Source of the DNA: an uncultured Flavobacteriaceae bacterium
Lineage (GTDB): Bacteria > Bacteroidota > Bacteroidia > Flavobacteriales > Flavobacteriaceae
Assembly (NCBI GenBank): GCA_905181835.1
Contig: CAJIZF010000002.1
Coordinates: 248,001 to 312,000, forward strand
Direction: 5' to 3'
DNA length: 64,000 nucleotides
How positions within the stretch are numbered: the first letter of the stretch is position 1; every line of letters begins with the position of its first letter. Shown piece after piece: positions 37,944 through 47,479 of this stretch. The position numbers and the translations under genes are program-made. The notes beneath the pieces are model-generated. The model saw nothing but the letters and a program-made list of their open reading frames with translations, did no database searches and was not told where the DNA came from.

Positions 37944-38102
37944 TCTAATGTTATGAGTAAAGAATTAATAAAAATAATCAACAATATCAATCAAGTACTT
38001 TCTTTATAATATTATTTTCAAATTCTAAGTCATTTAAAAGAAATGTGATTTTATAACTTAAGGTTTTCATCTTTCTCGTTTTGTATGTCGAAACTGATGT
38101 AG

Positions 38103-38897
38103 TTATTTTTTTAATATAAATTGTTTTAATTCATTGTCAAATTCAATTGTTTCAGAGGGAAATAAATTTTCAAAACACCCTAATTTGATTAACATTTCAG
38201 GTTTGTCAAAATAGATTTCATCTGTTGTCATTACAATCATTTTATGAGAAACTTGAATAGCTAAATCTATTTCGTGTGTCGAGAATATGATAGTTTTTTT
38301 CTTTTTATTGGCTAAATCTTTTAATAGTTTTAAAATATATGCTCTATGATAAATATCTAGATGTGTGGTTGGTTCGTCCAATAATATTATTGGAGTGTCT
38401 TGAACCAGAGCCCTTGCTATCATTACTCTTTGTAGTTGCCCGTCACTTAATTCAGAACATTTTTTATTAACTAAGTTTACGGTGTCCGTATCTATTAGAG
38501 ATTCTTCAATAATTTTTTCATCCACTTCTGTAAGCATTCCTATCCAATTGGTATAAGGATGTCTACCTAATGACACTAATTCTTTGACAGTTATATTTTT
38601 TGATGAGGGTGATTCTGTAAGAACAATACTTAGTTGAGTTGCTATATCTAAAGTCGAGTATTCATTAAATTTTTTGTTATTCAGTAATATGATGCCATTT
38701 TTTTGTGGCTGTATCCTTGCAAGAGTTTTTAGTAGTGTTGATTTACCTATTCCATTGGTGCCCACAATACTTATTAATTCACCTTTATTAATTGAAAAGT
38801 TAATGTTTTCTGAGACAATAAACGTATCTTTTTTATTCGAATATCCAATAGATACATTTTTTACTTCAATAATATTATTTGAATGATTATTAGACAT
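38103..38897 (-). CDS. Cobalamin-type ABC transporter ATP-binding protein (BtuD/FecE-like)
   Basis: A 264-residue ATPase of a vitamin B12/siderophore importer. Walker A is GTNGIGKSTLLKTLARI at about 42-58, the signature ELSDGQLQRVMIARALVQD and Walker B PIILLDEPTTHLDI at about 170. The third gene of a minus-strand trio with a FecCD permease and a periplasmic binding protein; it starts 11 bases after the permease. The neighbouring cobalamin riboswitch and TonB receptor suggest B12 as substrate, but siderophore import would look the same from sequence. Confidence 0.88.
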   Translation of the reverse strand: MSNNHSNNIIEVKNVSIGYSNKKDTFIVSENINFSINKGELISIVGTNGIGKSTLLKTLARIQPQKNGIILLNNKKFNEYSTLDIATQLSIVLTESPSSKNITVKELVSLGRHPYTNWIGMLTEVDEKIIEESLIDTDTVNLVNKKCSELSDGQLQRVMIARALVQDTPIILLDEPTTHLDIYHRAYILKLLKDLANKKKKTIIFSTHEIDLAIQVSHKMIVMTTDEIYFDKPEMLIKLGCFENLFPSETIEFDNELKQFILKK

Positions 38898-38908
38898 TAA
38901 TTAGCTTT

Positions 38909-39940
38909 TTAAAAAAATAATTTTCGTTTTCTTACTAACAACCAAATTACAACAGGTGCTCCTAATAAAGAAGTTATAGCATTAATTGGTAACGTCAATT
39001 CTATAAAAGGTAATTGCGCTACCGTATCACAAATTAGCATCAAAACTGCACCACTTAAAAAGACAGCTGGCAATAAAACCATATGATTTGACGAGTTAAA
39101 ATATTGTCTTGTCAAATGCGGTACTGCTAAACCAACAAAAGCAATTGGTCCTGCAAAGGCTGTTATACTGCCAGCCAAAAGGCTGGTAGCTACTATAATC
39201 CAGAACGTGGCTAATTTTAAATTGACACCCATACTTTTTGCATAATTTTCACCCAACAATAGTGCATTTAGTGATTTTGTAGTAAGAAAACTTATCCATA
39301 AACCAATTGTAATACAGAAGAATAAAATTAAAATTCCATTCCAAGAAACATTACCTAAAGTTCCAAAACTCCAAAATACAAATTGTTGTAACTGTTCTGC
39401 ATTACTAAAATAAGAAAGGACCGACACCACTGCTGCGGTAACACTCCCAAACATAAGTCCGATGATGAGTATGGTCATGGTATCTTTTACTTTAAAAGTT
39501 ACGGATAAGACCGCTAACAATACTAAAAAACTCCCAAATGCAGAGGCTATAACTAAACTCCATGACCCGAGTAAAAAGCCCCCAAAACTAATTCCAAATA
39601 TTCCAGTACCAAGGATCAATAATGCTACACCTAAACTAGCTCCACTACTCAATCCTAATACAAAAGGACCTGCTAATGGATTTCTAAAAAGTGTTTGCAT
39701 CAATAATCCAGAAACGGCTAACCCGCCCCCTGCGAGTATAGCAGTTATTGCTTTAGGCAAGCGATAATCTAATATGATATATTTCCAAGACGATTTTAAA
39801 GGTTCTCCATCAAATAGACTAATGATAACTTCTCTAAGAGGAATAGATACTGTTCCTAAGCTAATACTTATTATAAAAGTGATTATAAGTATTAAAGTCA
39901 AGACTAAAAAATAGAAGCGATATGTTTTTTGATTTTTCAA
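38909..39940 (-). CDS. FecCD-family permease (BtuC-like)
   Basis: A 343-residue inner-membrane permease with about ten membrane segments. The family motif RLPKAITAILAGGGLAVSGL is at about 57-76, followed by LLMQTLFRNPLAGPFVLGLS and the coupling region FVGLAVPHLTRQYF at about 275-288. It works as a dimer with the ATPase. The first codon is TTG (39940), immediately after the TAA of the upstream binding-protein gene (TAATTG), so translation is coupled. FecCD permeases carry B12 or iron chelates; locus context favours B12. Confidence 0.88.
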   Translation of the reverse strand: MKNQKTYRFYFLVLTLILIITFIISISLGTVSIPLREVIISLFDGEPLKSSWKYIILDYRLPKAITAILAGGGLAVSGLLMQTLFRNPLAGPFVLGLSSGASLGVALLILGTGIFGISFGGFLLGSWSLVIASAFGSFLVLLAVLSVTFKVKDTMTILIIGLMFGSVTAAVVSVLSYFSNAEQLQQFVFWSFGTLGNVSWNGILILFFCITIGLWISFLTTKSLNALLLGENYAKSMGVNLKLATFWIIVATSLLAGSITAFAGPIAFVGLAVPHLTRQYFNSSNHMVLLPAVFLSGAVLMLICDTVAQLPFIELTLPINAITSLLGAPVVIWLLVRKRKLFF

Positions 39941-41077
39941 TTATTTTAGTTGATCAAAAAAATAGAATTTGTGATTGGGTAATAATTCAGGATGTAAAAT
40001 TTTTATAATATCTTTTAGTACAATGTCTGGACGGTTTGGTGCTAATTCAAAATAAATTAAACCACCTGTTTCTCCTACCTTATTGGTGAAACTATACACT
40101 TTTTTATTTTTAAAAGAATCGAAATATTGATAAACAGCATGAGCTTTCTTTAATTGAACTAAATTTGTATAATAACTGGGGCCTATCCATATCTCAGCAT
40201 GTTCAGCCTTTTCTAAAACAGATTCCAAGCTCAGAGAGTGACTTCCAGTACCCTTAGTTTCCTTCCAAAGGTAATCTCCATTTGCATCTGCTATAAATTG
40301 AGCAGCCCAACTTTTTCCTTGTGGTAAATACCAGATATCTTTGTACATAGCACCACTCAATACTGTCGGTTTCGATTTTGCATTGAATGCTATTTTTTTA
40401 GCATTCAAATATTCATTTTCAATATTTGAAAACAATCGGTTGGCTAAAGTATCCTTATCGTAAAATGCTGCAAAAAATTTAATCCATTCTGCTTTTGCTA
40501 AAGGAGAGCTCTCTGTCCAATCTCCATTGTAGACAAGTGGAATCCCAGTTTTTCTTATTGTGTTTAGAGTTTTGTCATGATTATCGATAGCAAAACCTAC
40601 AATGACATCTGGATTTAAATCTAGTAATGATTCGGTATTTAAATCTTCATTTTTACCTAATTCTTTGATAAGCCCTTGGTTAATTCTCTTTCTTGTTTTT
40701 TGTGATGAGATGTAATCTAAACTAGGAAATCCAACAAGAGTTGTATCAACCTCTAACATTTCAAGTGAAGGAATATGGGTAGTTGATGTTACTACAATTT
40801 CATTGATAGGTATGGTGATAATTTCATCAAATGATTCTGGCATTTCAAGTAGATGACCTTTTTCTACTAATGCATATCTAAACTCTTTTTCACTTCCGGG
40901 CCAAATATTTTTTACAGTAATAACTTTATATCCATCATGATATGCAATATCAAATCCTTTTGCGTATTTTATATAGGTACTATACTTGGAATGATTTGTT
41001 AAAATTTTATCATCTTTTTGTTCTTCACAAGAAATAAAAAATAAAAAGAGCGATGCTATAAAAAGTATTTTTTGCAT
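39941..41077 (-). CDS. ABC transporter substrate-binding lipoprotein (BtuF-like)
   Basis: A lipoprotein of about 378 residues: MQKILFIASLFLFFISCEEQ with the lipobox FISC. It has a type-III periplasmic-binding fold (PF01497): IVVTSTTHIPSLEMLEV, then LLDLNPDVIVGFAIDNHD and VLSGAMYKDIWYLPQGKSW. Flavobacterial BtuF-like proteins of this length are usually annotated as cobalamin or iron-chelate binding. It is divergent from the riboswitch-controlled TonB receptor across a 280-base gap, and its own leader has no riboswitch on the minus strand. The start at 41077 gives a clean lipoprotein signal; the ATG-like start at 41113 does not. Confidence 0.85.
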   Translation of the reverse strand: MQKILFIASLFLFFISCEEQKDDKILTNHSKYSTYIKYAKGFDIAYHDGYKVITVKNIWPGSEKEFRYALVEKGHLLEMPESFDEIITIPINEIVVTSTTHIPSLEMLEVDTTLVGFPSLDYISSQKTRKRINQGLIKELGKNEDLNTESLLDLNPDVIVGFAIDNHDKTLNTIRKTGIPLVYNGDWTESSPLAKAEWIKFFAAFYDKDTLANRLFSNIENEYLNAKKIAFNAKSKPTVLSGAMYKDIWYLPQGKSWAAQFIADANGDYLWKETKGTGSHSLSLESVLEKAEHAEIWIGPSYYTNLVQLKKAHAVYQYFDSFKNKKVYSFTNKVGETGGLIYFELAPNRPDIVLKDIIKILHPELLPNHKFYFFDQLK

Positions 41078-41140
41078 TTTCAAAAATAATAGTATTTGTT
41101 TTGATTGTAGCAATTTTTAAAATCTTATTTTAGCATCTAA

Positions 41141-41313
41141 ATTGGTGAGGGAATTTTCAATTGCAAAACGACCTCTTAAAAGGGAATTCGGTTCAAAACC
41201 GAAGCTGTTCCCGCAACTGTAAGTCTTTTTTGAATTATCTATTCAAGATTGTATCTCTTAAAACCACTGTTAACACGGGAAGGTTATACATAAGACAAGC
41301 CAGGAGACCTGCC
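41141..41313 (+). ncRNA. Cobalamin (adenosylcobalamin) riboswitch
   Basis: A strong match to the cobalamin riboswitch consensus. A GGTGAGGGAA-type P1/P2 start is at 41144-41153. The core is GGGAATTCGGTTCAAAACCG then GCTGTTCCCGCAACTGTAAG, with the L5 kissing-loop stem TTCGGTTCAAAACCGAA at 41187-41203. CCACTGTTAACACGGGAAGG is at 41264-41283 and the B12 box AAGCCAGGAGACCTGCC at 41297-41313, followed by seven T. It sits 46 bases before the TonB receptor ATG and controls plus-strand genes only. High B12 should hide the start or end transcription at the T run. Evidence is from motifs; a covariance search was not run. Confidence 0.93.
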
Positions 41314-41359
41314 TTTTTTTAATTAAATCATCGGACTTTCGGGATAAAAGTAAGAGAAT

Positions 41360-43186
41360 ATGAAAGGATTATACCTATTTATAGCGTCATTTATATGTTC
41401 AGCATCATTATATGCTCAGCTAGACTCTATCCAATATTTAAATGAAGTAGTACTCGTAGATTCTAAATTAGAAGAGTTTTCAGAAGGGTATACACTAACT
41501 AAAATATCGGATACTTTAATTTCTAGAAACCTGGTATCCCTTAGTGATTTATTAAACTTCAATTCTAATATTTATATTAAAGAAAATGGTTACGGTATGG
41601 TAGCCTCTCCATCATTTAGAGGTACCAATGCTTCACAAACTGCAGTCATATGGAATGGTATTCCTATTAATTCAAATCTTACCGGGCAAACCGATTTTAA
41701 TACTATTGCCACAGCTTCCCTGACTAATGTTATTATTAGAAGCGGAGGAGGGAGTTCTCAATATGGTAGTGGCGCTGTAGGTGGAAGTATTCATCTAAAT
41801 AATACTATTGAATTTACAGAGAATTCTAGTAATGAACTTACTATCTATTATGGTAGTTATGCCTCCGTTGGCGGTATTTTTAAAAGAAAAATGGCTGCCG
41901 AAAAAAAATATTTAGATATGGCGGTTGATTTTATTTCTTCGGACAATGATTATGAATATGTTGGTTTAAATCGAAAAAATAACAATGGAGAATTTAATAA
42001 ACTAAATATTTCTATGAATGGAGGCCTTCGGTTAAATAATAGCTCACTTATTTGGAATTCTAATTATTTTAGTGGAGTTAGAAATCTTTCAGGTACTATC
42101 ACCTCCTTCAATAAAGACAGTTATAAAGATGAGACTTTTCGAAACTTGTTGACTTGGAATTCAACATCAAAAAAATGGAATAACATCATAAAAGGTGCAC
42201 ATATTTTTGAACGATATCAATATTATCCAAATAGAGAAAACGTTTTGTATTTTGAAGGTAAATCCAACACCATAATTGGTGACTACCAATTAGAATACAA
42301 CATCAACGAAAAAATTACGGTAAGCTCTATTCTAAATTTAACTCATATAAAAGCAGAAGGCGCTAACATAGGTAATGAGAGTCGTAACACCTTAGCTGCA
42401 ATATTTATATGGAAACAACTTGTATCAGATCAACTAAGTTACAATATCAATATTCGTCAAGAATTTCTTAATGATTTCGAGAATCCTTTAATAGTTTCTA
42501 TCGATACTAAATACAAAATTAACCAATGGTATTCTCTAAAAGCAAATGCTTCTAAGAATTATCGAGTTCCAACGTTTAACGATTTATATTGGAACAACGG
42601 AGGTAATATTTATTTGAAACCTGAGATATCCTACCAAGGTGCGATAAGTAATGAGTTTTATTTCAAGTATTTTCTCTTCAATATGAATTTATTTTATATA
42701 AACTCAAAAGACCTCATAAGTTGGCAGCCTGACATCAACGGAATGTTCTCTCCGATAAATATTTCTGAAACTGAAAATATTGGATTCGAAATGGCAGCAA
42801 AATTTTCTAAATCAATCCAAAAAAACATTTTTAATATAGGGATTAATTATGCTTATACCTCTGCAAAAAATATTGAAACAGGCAAACAATTAATGTATGT
42901 TCCTTTTCATAAAGTAACAGGAACTATCGATTACAGAATTCAACAATTCAATGCTTATTTTCAACAACTATTCAATGGAAACGTATTTACAACTACAGAT
43001 AACAGTACTGATTTAGACTCCTATTTAGTTGCTAATATAGGTTTAGATTACTTTTTTTTATACAAAACAATGCCTATAAAAATAGGATTTAAAATCAACA
43101 ATATTTTTAATATATATTATGAAAATGTTGCCTATAGACCCATGCCAAACAGAAATATACAAACCACGATAACCTTTAAATTTTAA
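41360..43186 (+). CDS. TonB-dependent receptor, BtuB-like vitamin B12 transporter
   Basis: A 608-residue outer-membrane receptor. Signal peptide MKGLYLFIASFICSASLYAQ, then a plug domain with VVLVDSKLEEF, RGTNASQTAVIWNGIPINS and GSGAVGGSIHL (about 95-160), then a 22-strand barrel ending in an aromatic-rich strand (RNIQTTITFKF). No N-terminal CarboxypepD_reg domain, unlike SusC. The riboswitch immediately upstream makes B12 (or another corrinoid) the expected ligand. It is followed after 5 bases by a beta-propeller lipoprotein, in the same transcript. Confidence 0.92.
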   Translation: MKGLYLFIASFICSASLYAQLDSIQYLNEVVLVDSKLEEFSEGYTLTKISDTLISRNLVSLSDLLNFNSNIYIKENGYGMVASPSFRGTNASQTAVIWNGIPINSNLTGQTDFNTIATASLTNVIIRSGGGSSQYGSGAVGGSIHLNNTIEFTENSSNELTIYYGSYASVGGIFKRKMAAEKKYLDMAVDFISSDNDYEYVGLNRKNNNGEFNKLNISMNGGLRLNNSSLIWNSNYFSGVRNLSGTITSFNKDSYKDETFRNLLTWNSTSKKWNNIIKGAHIFERYQYYPNRENVLYFEGKSNTIIGDYQLEYNINEKITVSSILNLTHIKAEGANIGNESRNTLAAIFIWKQLVSDQLSYNINIRQEFLNDFENPLIVSIDTKYKINQWYSLKANASKNYRVPTFNDLYWNNGGNIYLKPEISYQGAISNEFYFKYFLFNMNLFYINSKDLISWQPDINGMFSPINISETENIGFEMAAKFSKSIQKNIFNIGINYAYTSAKNIETGKQLMYVPFHKVTGTIDYRIQQFNAYFQQLFNGNVFTTTDNSTDLDSYLVANIGLDYFFLYKTMPIKIGFKINNIFNIYYENVAYRPMPNRNIQTTITFKF

Positions 43187-43191
43187 ACAAA

Positions 43192-44244
43192 ATGAAAACA
43201 CTAAAAAATCTTTTTAAAATCTTAATTATTTCAATACTAATTAGTTCCTGTTCAGACGATGATAGAATTCTCCCTTCATTAGGAGATTACGAAAACGGAA
43301 TACTTGTTACTAACGAAGGACCTTTCCAAAACGGTACCGGTACAATTACTTATATCTCTGACGACTACACGACCATAGAGCAACAAGTTTTTAATCAAGT
43401 CAATTCCGAAAACCTAGGAAGCATCGTACAATCCATAGGGTTTAACGATGAGTTAGCTTACATAGTTATCAATAATTCCAACAAAATAGAAGTTGTAAAT
43501 AGATATAGTTTTGAATCGATAAGTTCTATTACTGATGGGTTAATGAATCCTAGATATTTTATCTCATCAGGAACCAACGGTTATGTAACTAATTGGGGAG
43601 ATCCTTTTGATAACACCGATGATTACATAGCGGTAATAGATTTATTGTCGCAAACGATTACTTCAACAATCCCAGTAGCATTTGGTCCAGAAAAATTAAT
43701 CCTTATGAACAATGTTCTATATGTAGCTCATCAGGGAGGATATGGTCAAAATAACATCTTGTCCGTTATAGATACCAGTAATAATACCCTAGCTTCTACT
43801 ATTGAAGTTGGTGATGTACCCAATTCAATGGTAGTTCTTGAGAATAATCTTTGGGTACTTTGTGGCGGTAACCCTGATTATACCGGCAACGAAACCAACG
43901 GAAAACTTTTAAAAATTGATGTGACTGATAATTCTGTAGTTCAGGTGTTCGATTTTTTAACAAGCGATCACCCAAAACATTTATCAGCAGATGGATCCCA
44001 TTTAATTTATAATTTAAATGGAGTAGTTTATAGTAAAGACGAAGCTGATATTTCCTTACCTCAAGAGAGTATCATTTCGGGAACTTTTTATGCCATGACC
44101 ACAAAAGATGGTAAACTTTATGCCACTGATGCTGGAGATTTTGCGAGCAATGGAACTCTGAAAATAGTTGATTTATCAACCAATTCAGAAATACAAAGTA
44201 TTCAAACCGGAATTATTCCAGGAGGCGTTTATTTTAATGATTAA
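43192..44244 (+). CDS. BtuG-like beta-propeller surface lipoprotein (DUF5074/YncE type)
   Basis: A 350-residue lipoprotein: lipobox LISSCSDDDR, and the SDDD after the cysteine fits the Bacteroidetes lipoprotein export signal, so it should be on the outer face of the outer membrane. The body is a YncE/DUF5074-type beta-propeller (GILVTNEGPFQNGTGTITYI, YIVINNSNKIEVVNRYSFES, NVLYVAHQGGYGQNNILSVI, KLLKIDVTDNSVVQVFDFL). Bacteroides BtuG has this fold, binds B12 with extreme affinity and caps BtuB. Here it sits 5 bases behind the riboswitch-controlled receptor, so a BtuG role is likely. Binding residues cannot be judged by eye. Confidence 0.85.
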   Translation: MKTLKNLFKILIISILISSCSDDDRILPSLGDYENGILVTNEGPFQNGTGTITYISDDYTTIEQQVFNQVNSENLGSIVQSIGFNDELAYIVINNSNKIEVVNRYSFESISSITDGLMNPRYFISSGTNGYVTNWGDPFDNTDDYIAVIDLLSQTITSTIPVAFGPEKLILMNNVLYVAHQGGYGQNNILSVIDTSNNTLASTIEVGDVPNSMVVLENNLWVLCGGNPDYTGNETNGKLLKIDVTDNSVVQVFDFLTSDHPKHLSADGSHLIYNLNGVVYSKDEADISLPQESIISGTFYAMTTKDGKLYATDAGDFASNGTLKIVDLSTNSEIQSIQTGIIPGGVYFND

Positions 44245-44258
44245 TTAAAATGACTTTA

Positions 44259-45344
44259 TTATTTTATTTCTAATAATAAAAATTGGTTGAGTTGTTTTCC
44301 AAACAATTGAAAATTATCATCGGAAATCAGGATTATGGACTGATTTCCGTTTTCTAAGATAGGTCCAAGTGTAATTCCTTCGATATTATCAATTATTCCC
44401 TCTGTTAATTTATTTTTAACAGTATCGAAACTAAAAACCAATTCTTTTTTTAATGGGATAAAGTCAGTTTGTTTTAAGGAATTTATGGCTAAAGTATTGG
44501 TGGAAGTCTTTTCTATCCATGCATGAAATAAATTGATGGTATTACCCTGTGTTCCTTTTTCACTCTGATAGGTTCTCTCGATTACAATGAAATGATTTGG
44601 TTTAAACTCCAAAATATCAGTAAGCCCGTTTAAATTATAATCTCCAACATAGGGCTTTGTTATGGGATCTAGTTGATATGCAAATTCTTTGGTTCCTTTT
44701 CTAGTTTTTTTATCAAAATAAGTAATTCGAATTGGCGAATTTGCCTTTTGATACGATGGCTCATCTCCGTCCTGAATAAGGGGTAGTTCAAAGGCTGTCC
44801 AAAAACCATCTTTATTAAAACTATGACTAAGCCCTTCAAGTGTTTTATTATGAATAGGCTTTGGTTCATGGCTAACTAGAAAATTGGGAGGTAGTTCATA
44901 ATCAAATAAAAATTCACCTTTATAGTTTGCCGAAAATAATAAGGGGTTTTTATTTTTATTTATAGCCCCTTCGCTTACCATAGTTATTTGGTTATTAGTG
45001 TCAAATACAATAGATTCAAGATCTAAAGTTTGATTTTCATAATAAGGATGATCTCTGAATAAAACCATATCAACAAAATCAATTTGAACGATTAATTTTT
45101 TTTCGATTTCTATGGTAGCTTTATAATATCTGGGTAATTTTGAATCGTCGGCAACTAGATAATAATTTCCATCATGATAGTCTATTCCTGAAAGCCCGCC
45201 GACTTTTGTGCTGTCAAAAAATTGACTAGCTGGAAAAATATAATCATCTAAAAACATCAATTCAACTTTTTTAGATTCTTCACTTTTTTTATTACAACCT
45301 ATAAAGTTGATAAGAATAAAAAATAATATAAATAGTCTTGTCAT
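44259..45344 (-). CDS. Phytase-like (esterase-like) lipoprotein
   Basis: A 361-residue lipoprotein (lipobox FIGCNKKSEES) with the esterase-like activity of phytase fold (PF13449), a beta-propeller. Seen are GLSGIDYHDGNYYLVADDSK (about 48-67), TLDLESIVFDTNNQITMVSE (about 106-125), ALGLTDILEFKPNHFIVIER-type strand and EGITLGPILENGNQSIILIS near the end. Members hydrolyse phosphate esters or act as calcium-dependent lipases; activity here is unknown. Convergent with the BtuG-like gene, 14 bases away, and upstream of none of the uptake genes. It probably shares a transcript with the S41 peptidase gene (8-base gap). Confidence 0.82.
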   Translation of the reverse strand: MTRLFILFFILINFIGCNKKSEESKKVELMFLDDYIFPASQFFDSTKVGGLSGIDYHDGNYYLVADDSKLPRYYKATIEIEKKLIVQIDFVDMVLFRDHPYYENQTLDLESIVFDTNNQITMVSEGAINKNKNPLLFSANYKGEFLFDYELPPNFLVSHEPKPIHNKTLEGLSHSFNKDGFWTAFELPLIQDGDEPSYQKANSPIRITYFDKKTRKGTKEFAYQLDPITKPYVGDYNLNGLTDILEFKPNHFIVIERTYQSEKGTQGNTINLFHAWIEKTSTNTLAINSLKQTDFIPLKKELVFSFDTVKNKLTEGIIDNIEGITLGPILENGNQSIILISDDNFQLFGKQLNQFLLLEIK

Positions 45345-45352
45345 AAATTAAA

Positions 45353-46753
45353 TTATGGGTTTTCTTTAATCATTTTTTGATAGATAGGAGAGAGCTTTTT
45401 ACTGTTTGATAATTCCTTAAATTCAATATTATTCCTTTGTAGTGGTTGCGTAAATGAAAACAGATCATTTATTGCAGCGGCTAGCAGCGGTTCATTAATA
45501 TTGCCAAGAGTTCCCAAGTTTGTATAATCTTCATTCAAGATAAGGTCGGGAAAGAGACCATCGTCATAATCGGTATTCCCAACTGCATTTGAGGTTTTAA
45601 ATACCAAAGGTAGCATTGCAAATGTATGCCCCGGATTGGCTTGACTCTTACTGAAATTTGGAGCCGGAGCATCATATAATAAGAAAGATGCTTGATATTT
45701 ACCTCTGGTACGATCACCAATTTGTTTCACCTCAATGTAAGGTTTTAAACAATTAATTACCAATTCACTGGCAGAAGCAGAACTGTTCGTTGTAAGAATG
45801 TAAACTTTATTTAAATTAAGACTATTTATTAGTTCACCTGTAACGATTTTATCGTTAAACAAAATTGGATTGGCATACACATTTTGACGGTCATCATTCC
45901 AAAATTCATTTGCAAATAATTGATTGTTAAATTGTCCGGTAATCATACTGGATAAATCTACAGCGGTTTCAACAGAACCTCCTCCATTGTATCTTAGATC
46001 CAAAATTAAATCATTAATACCATCCGCTTTAAATTGTGCAAATACTGAATTTAAGGAAGTGTCAAAATCTCTTGTAAATGCATTGTACATTAGATAACCA
46101 ATTTTTTGACCTTCAATTGCTAATGTTTCTGCTATGTATATAGGGTTTTCAGTGTATTCTTGTTTGATTAGTTCTATACGTTCTTCAGTTGGTATTATGG
46201 TTTCTCCGTCAAAAGTAGCTAGGCCAATTTCGTAACTATTTAACGAAATTAATGACAAGTAATTCGTGTCGGTTAATTGCTGCCCGTTTATAGTGTTAAA
46301 TAGTATTCCCCTTTGTATCCCTTTTGTTGCCGCATCTGTATTTGGTAATACATAACGTACATAACCAAATAAGTTCGTACTTCCATTAGGATAATAAACC
46401 AGTCCAAACTCCATACCATTACTTAAAGTAATTCCATTGAGTGCGTTTTCTAATTCATTATAGTCATTTACAAGTACACTAAATCGATCTTGAGGAGCTA
46501 TTAAAAAGTCAAATGTTTCTCTGGGGTTTTCAAAAGAATCTAAAAAAGAATTTAATTCATTTTGATTCATAAAATAATCATCAGCGAGTTCTGGACTAAC
46601 TGACTTGTATAGATAGAAATAATTTAATCCGCGATAAATAAAATCTCCAATACTAGAGTTTGAAGAGTTTTGTATGTTATCATCCAGATCGTCAAAACAT
46701 GAGACCGCTAAAGTCGAAAACGTAATAAGAATTAACAAGATTCTTTTTTTCAT
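45353..46753 (-). CDS. S41 family C-terminal-processing peptidase, surface lipoprotein
   Basis: A 466-residue lipoprotein: lipobox LAVSCFDDLDD, and the acidic residues right after the cysteine suggest surface export. The S41 domain has a PDZ-like segment (FGLVYYPNGSTNLFGYVRYV, TKGIQRGILFNTINGQQL). The protease core is DLILDLRYNGGGSVETAVDL, then YILTTNSSASASELVINCLK with the catalytic serine and DRTRGKYQAS. It probably degrades proteins outside the cell. It lies 8 bases upstream of the phytase-like gene in the same direction. Confidence 0.88.
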   Translation of the reverse strand: MKKRILLILITFSTLAVSCFDDLDDNIQNSSNSSIGDFIYRGLNYFYLYKSVSPELADDYFMNQNELNSFLDSFENPRETFDFLIAPQDRFSVLVNDYNELENALNGITLSNGMEFGLVYYPNGSTNLFGYVRYVLPNTDAATKGIQRGILFNTINGQQLTDTNYLSLISLNSYEIGLATFDGETIIPTEERIELIKQEYTENPIYIAETLAIEGQKIGYLMYNAFTRDFDTSLNSVFAQFKADGINDLILDLRYNGGGSVETAVDLSSMITGQFNNQLFANEFWNDDRQNVYANPILFNDKIVTGELINSLNLNKVYILTTNSSASASELVINCLKPYIEVKQIGDRTRGKYQASFLLYDAPAPNFSKSQANPGHTFAMLPLVFKTSNAVGNTDYDDGLFPDLILNEDYTNLGTLGNINEPLLAAAINDLFSFTQPLQRNNIEFKELSNSKKLSPIYQKMIKENP

Positions 46754-46945
46754 AAGAAGTGAGTATATTCGGAATTCAATTAAAATACTAAAATACTGAC
46801 ATTATTGTTAATTGAAAATAATTTGTAACAAAATTAGAGAAGGCTCGTTATCTTAATATAACGGCAAATAATACCACTCAAATTGAAACAAAAAATAGAA
46901 TTTTCAAATAAAAAATAACAAAAAATGAATAAATTAAATCCAATG

Positions 46946-47476
46946 AAAAAGTTAGCAATTTTAATAGCAATCGCAATAACTCCAGTTTTTGTATCTGCAC
47001 AGAATACATTTGATGTATTTGAGAACGAGCGGGAAGTAAGTTCGGTAGTCGTTACCAAAAATATGTTTAAATTATTGAGTCAACTTGACCTAGAATCCAA
47101 CGATCCAGAAGCAAAAGAGTACTTAGAGTTAGTAAATAATCTTGATAATATAAAAATTTACTCCACTGAAAACAAGGAAGTGGCTGAAAGAATGGATGCT
47201 GCTGTCGCTACCTACCTATCTGAATCCCCTAAATTATCTGAATTAATGAGAGTAAAGGATGATGGTAAAAATATTAAATTTTATTCCAAAGAAGGGAAAA
47301 GTGATAATTTTGTAAGTGAATTACTCATGCATTTAACAGGAAATATTGATGGAGAAGATAGAACAATCATTATGAGTATCACGGGTAAAATCGATCTAAA
47401 AAAAATATCAAAACTAACAAGTGATCTCAACATGCCTGGAAGTGAAGAATTAAAAAATATCGATCAAAAGATTTAA
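46946..47476 (+). CDS. DUF4252 protein, secreted
   Basis: A 176-residue exported protein: MKKLAILIAIAITPVFVSAQ signal, then the DUF4252 body (VVVTKNMFKLLSQLDLES, LVNNLDNIKIYSTENKEVA, EGKSDNFVSELLMHLTGNID, IIMSITGKIDLKKISKLTSD). DUF4252 proteins are Bacteroidetes-specific and often encoded next to a sigma factor. I start at 46946, since 46925 adds a non-signal-like MNKLNP. Its stop is 3 bases before the next DUF4252 gene, a paralogue. Confidence 0.85.
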   Translation, partial: KKLAILIAIAITPVFVSAQNTFDVFENEREVSSVVVTKNMFKLLSQLDLESNDPEAKEYLELVNNLDNIKIYSTENKEVAERMDAAVATYLSESPKLSELMRVKDDGKNIKFYSKEGKSDNFVSELLMHLTGNIDGEDRTIIMSITGKIDLKKISKLTSDLNMPGSEELKNIDQKI

Positions 47477-47479
47477 AAT

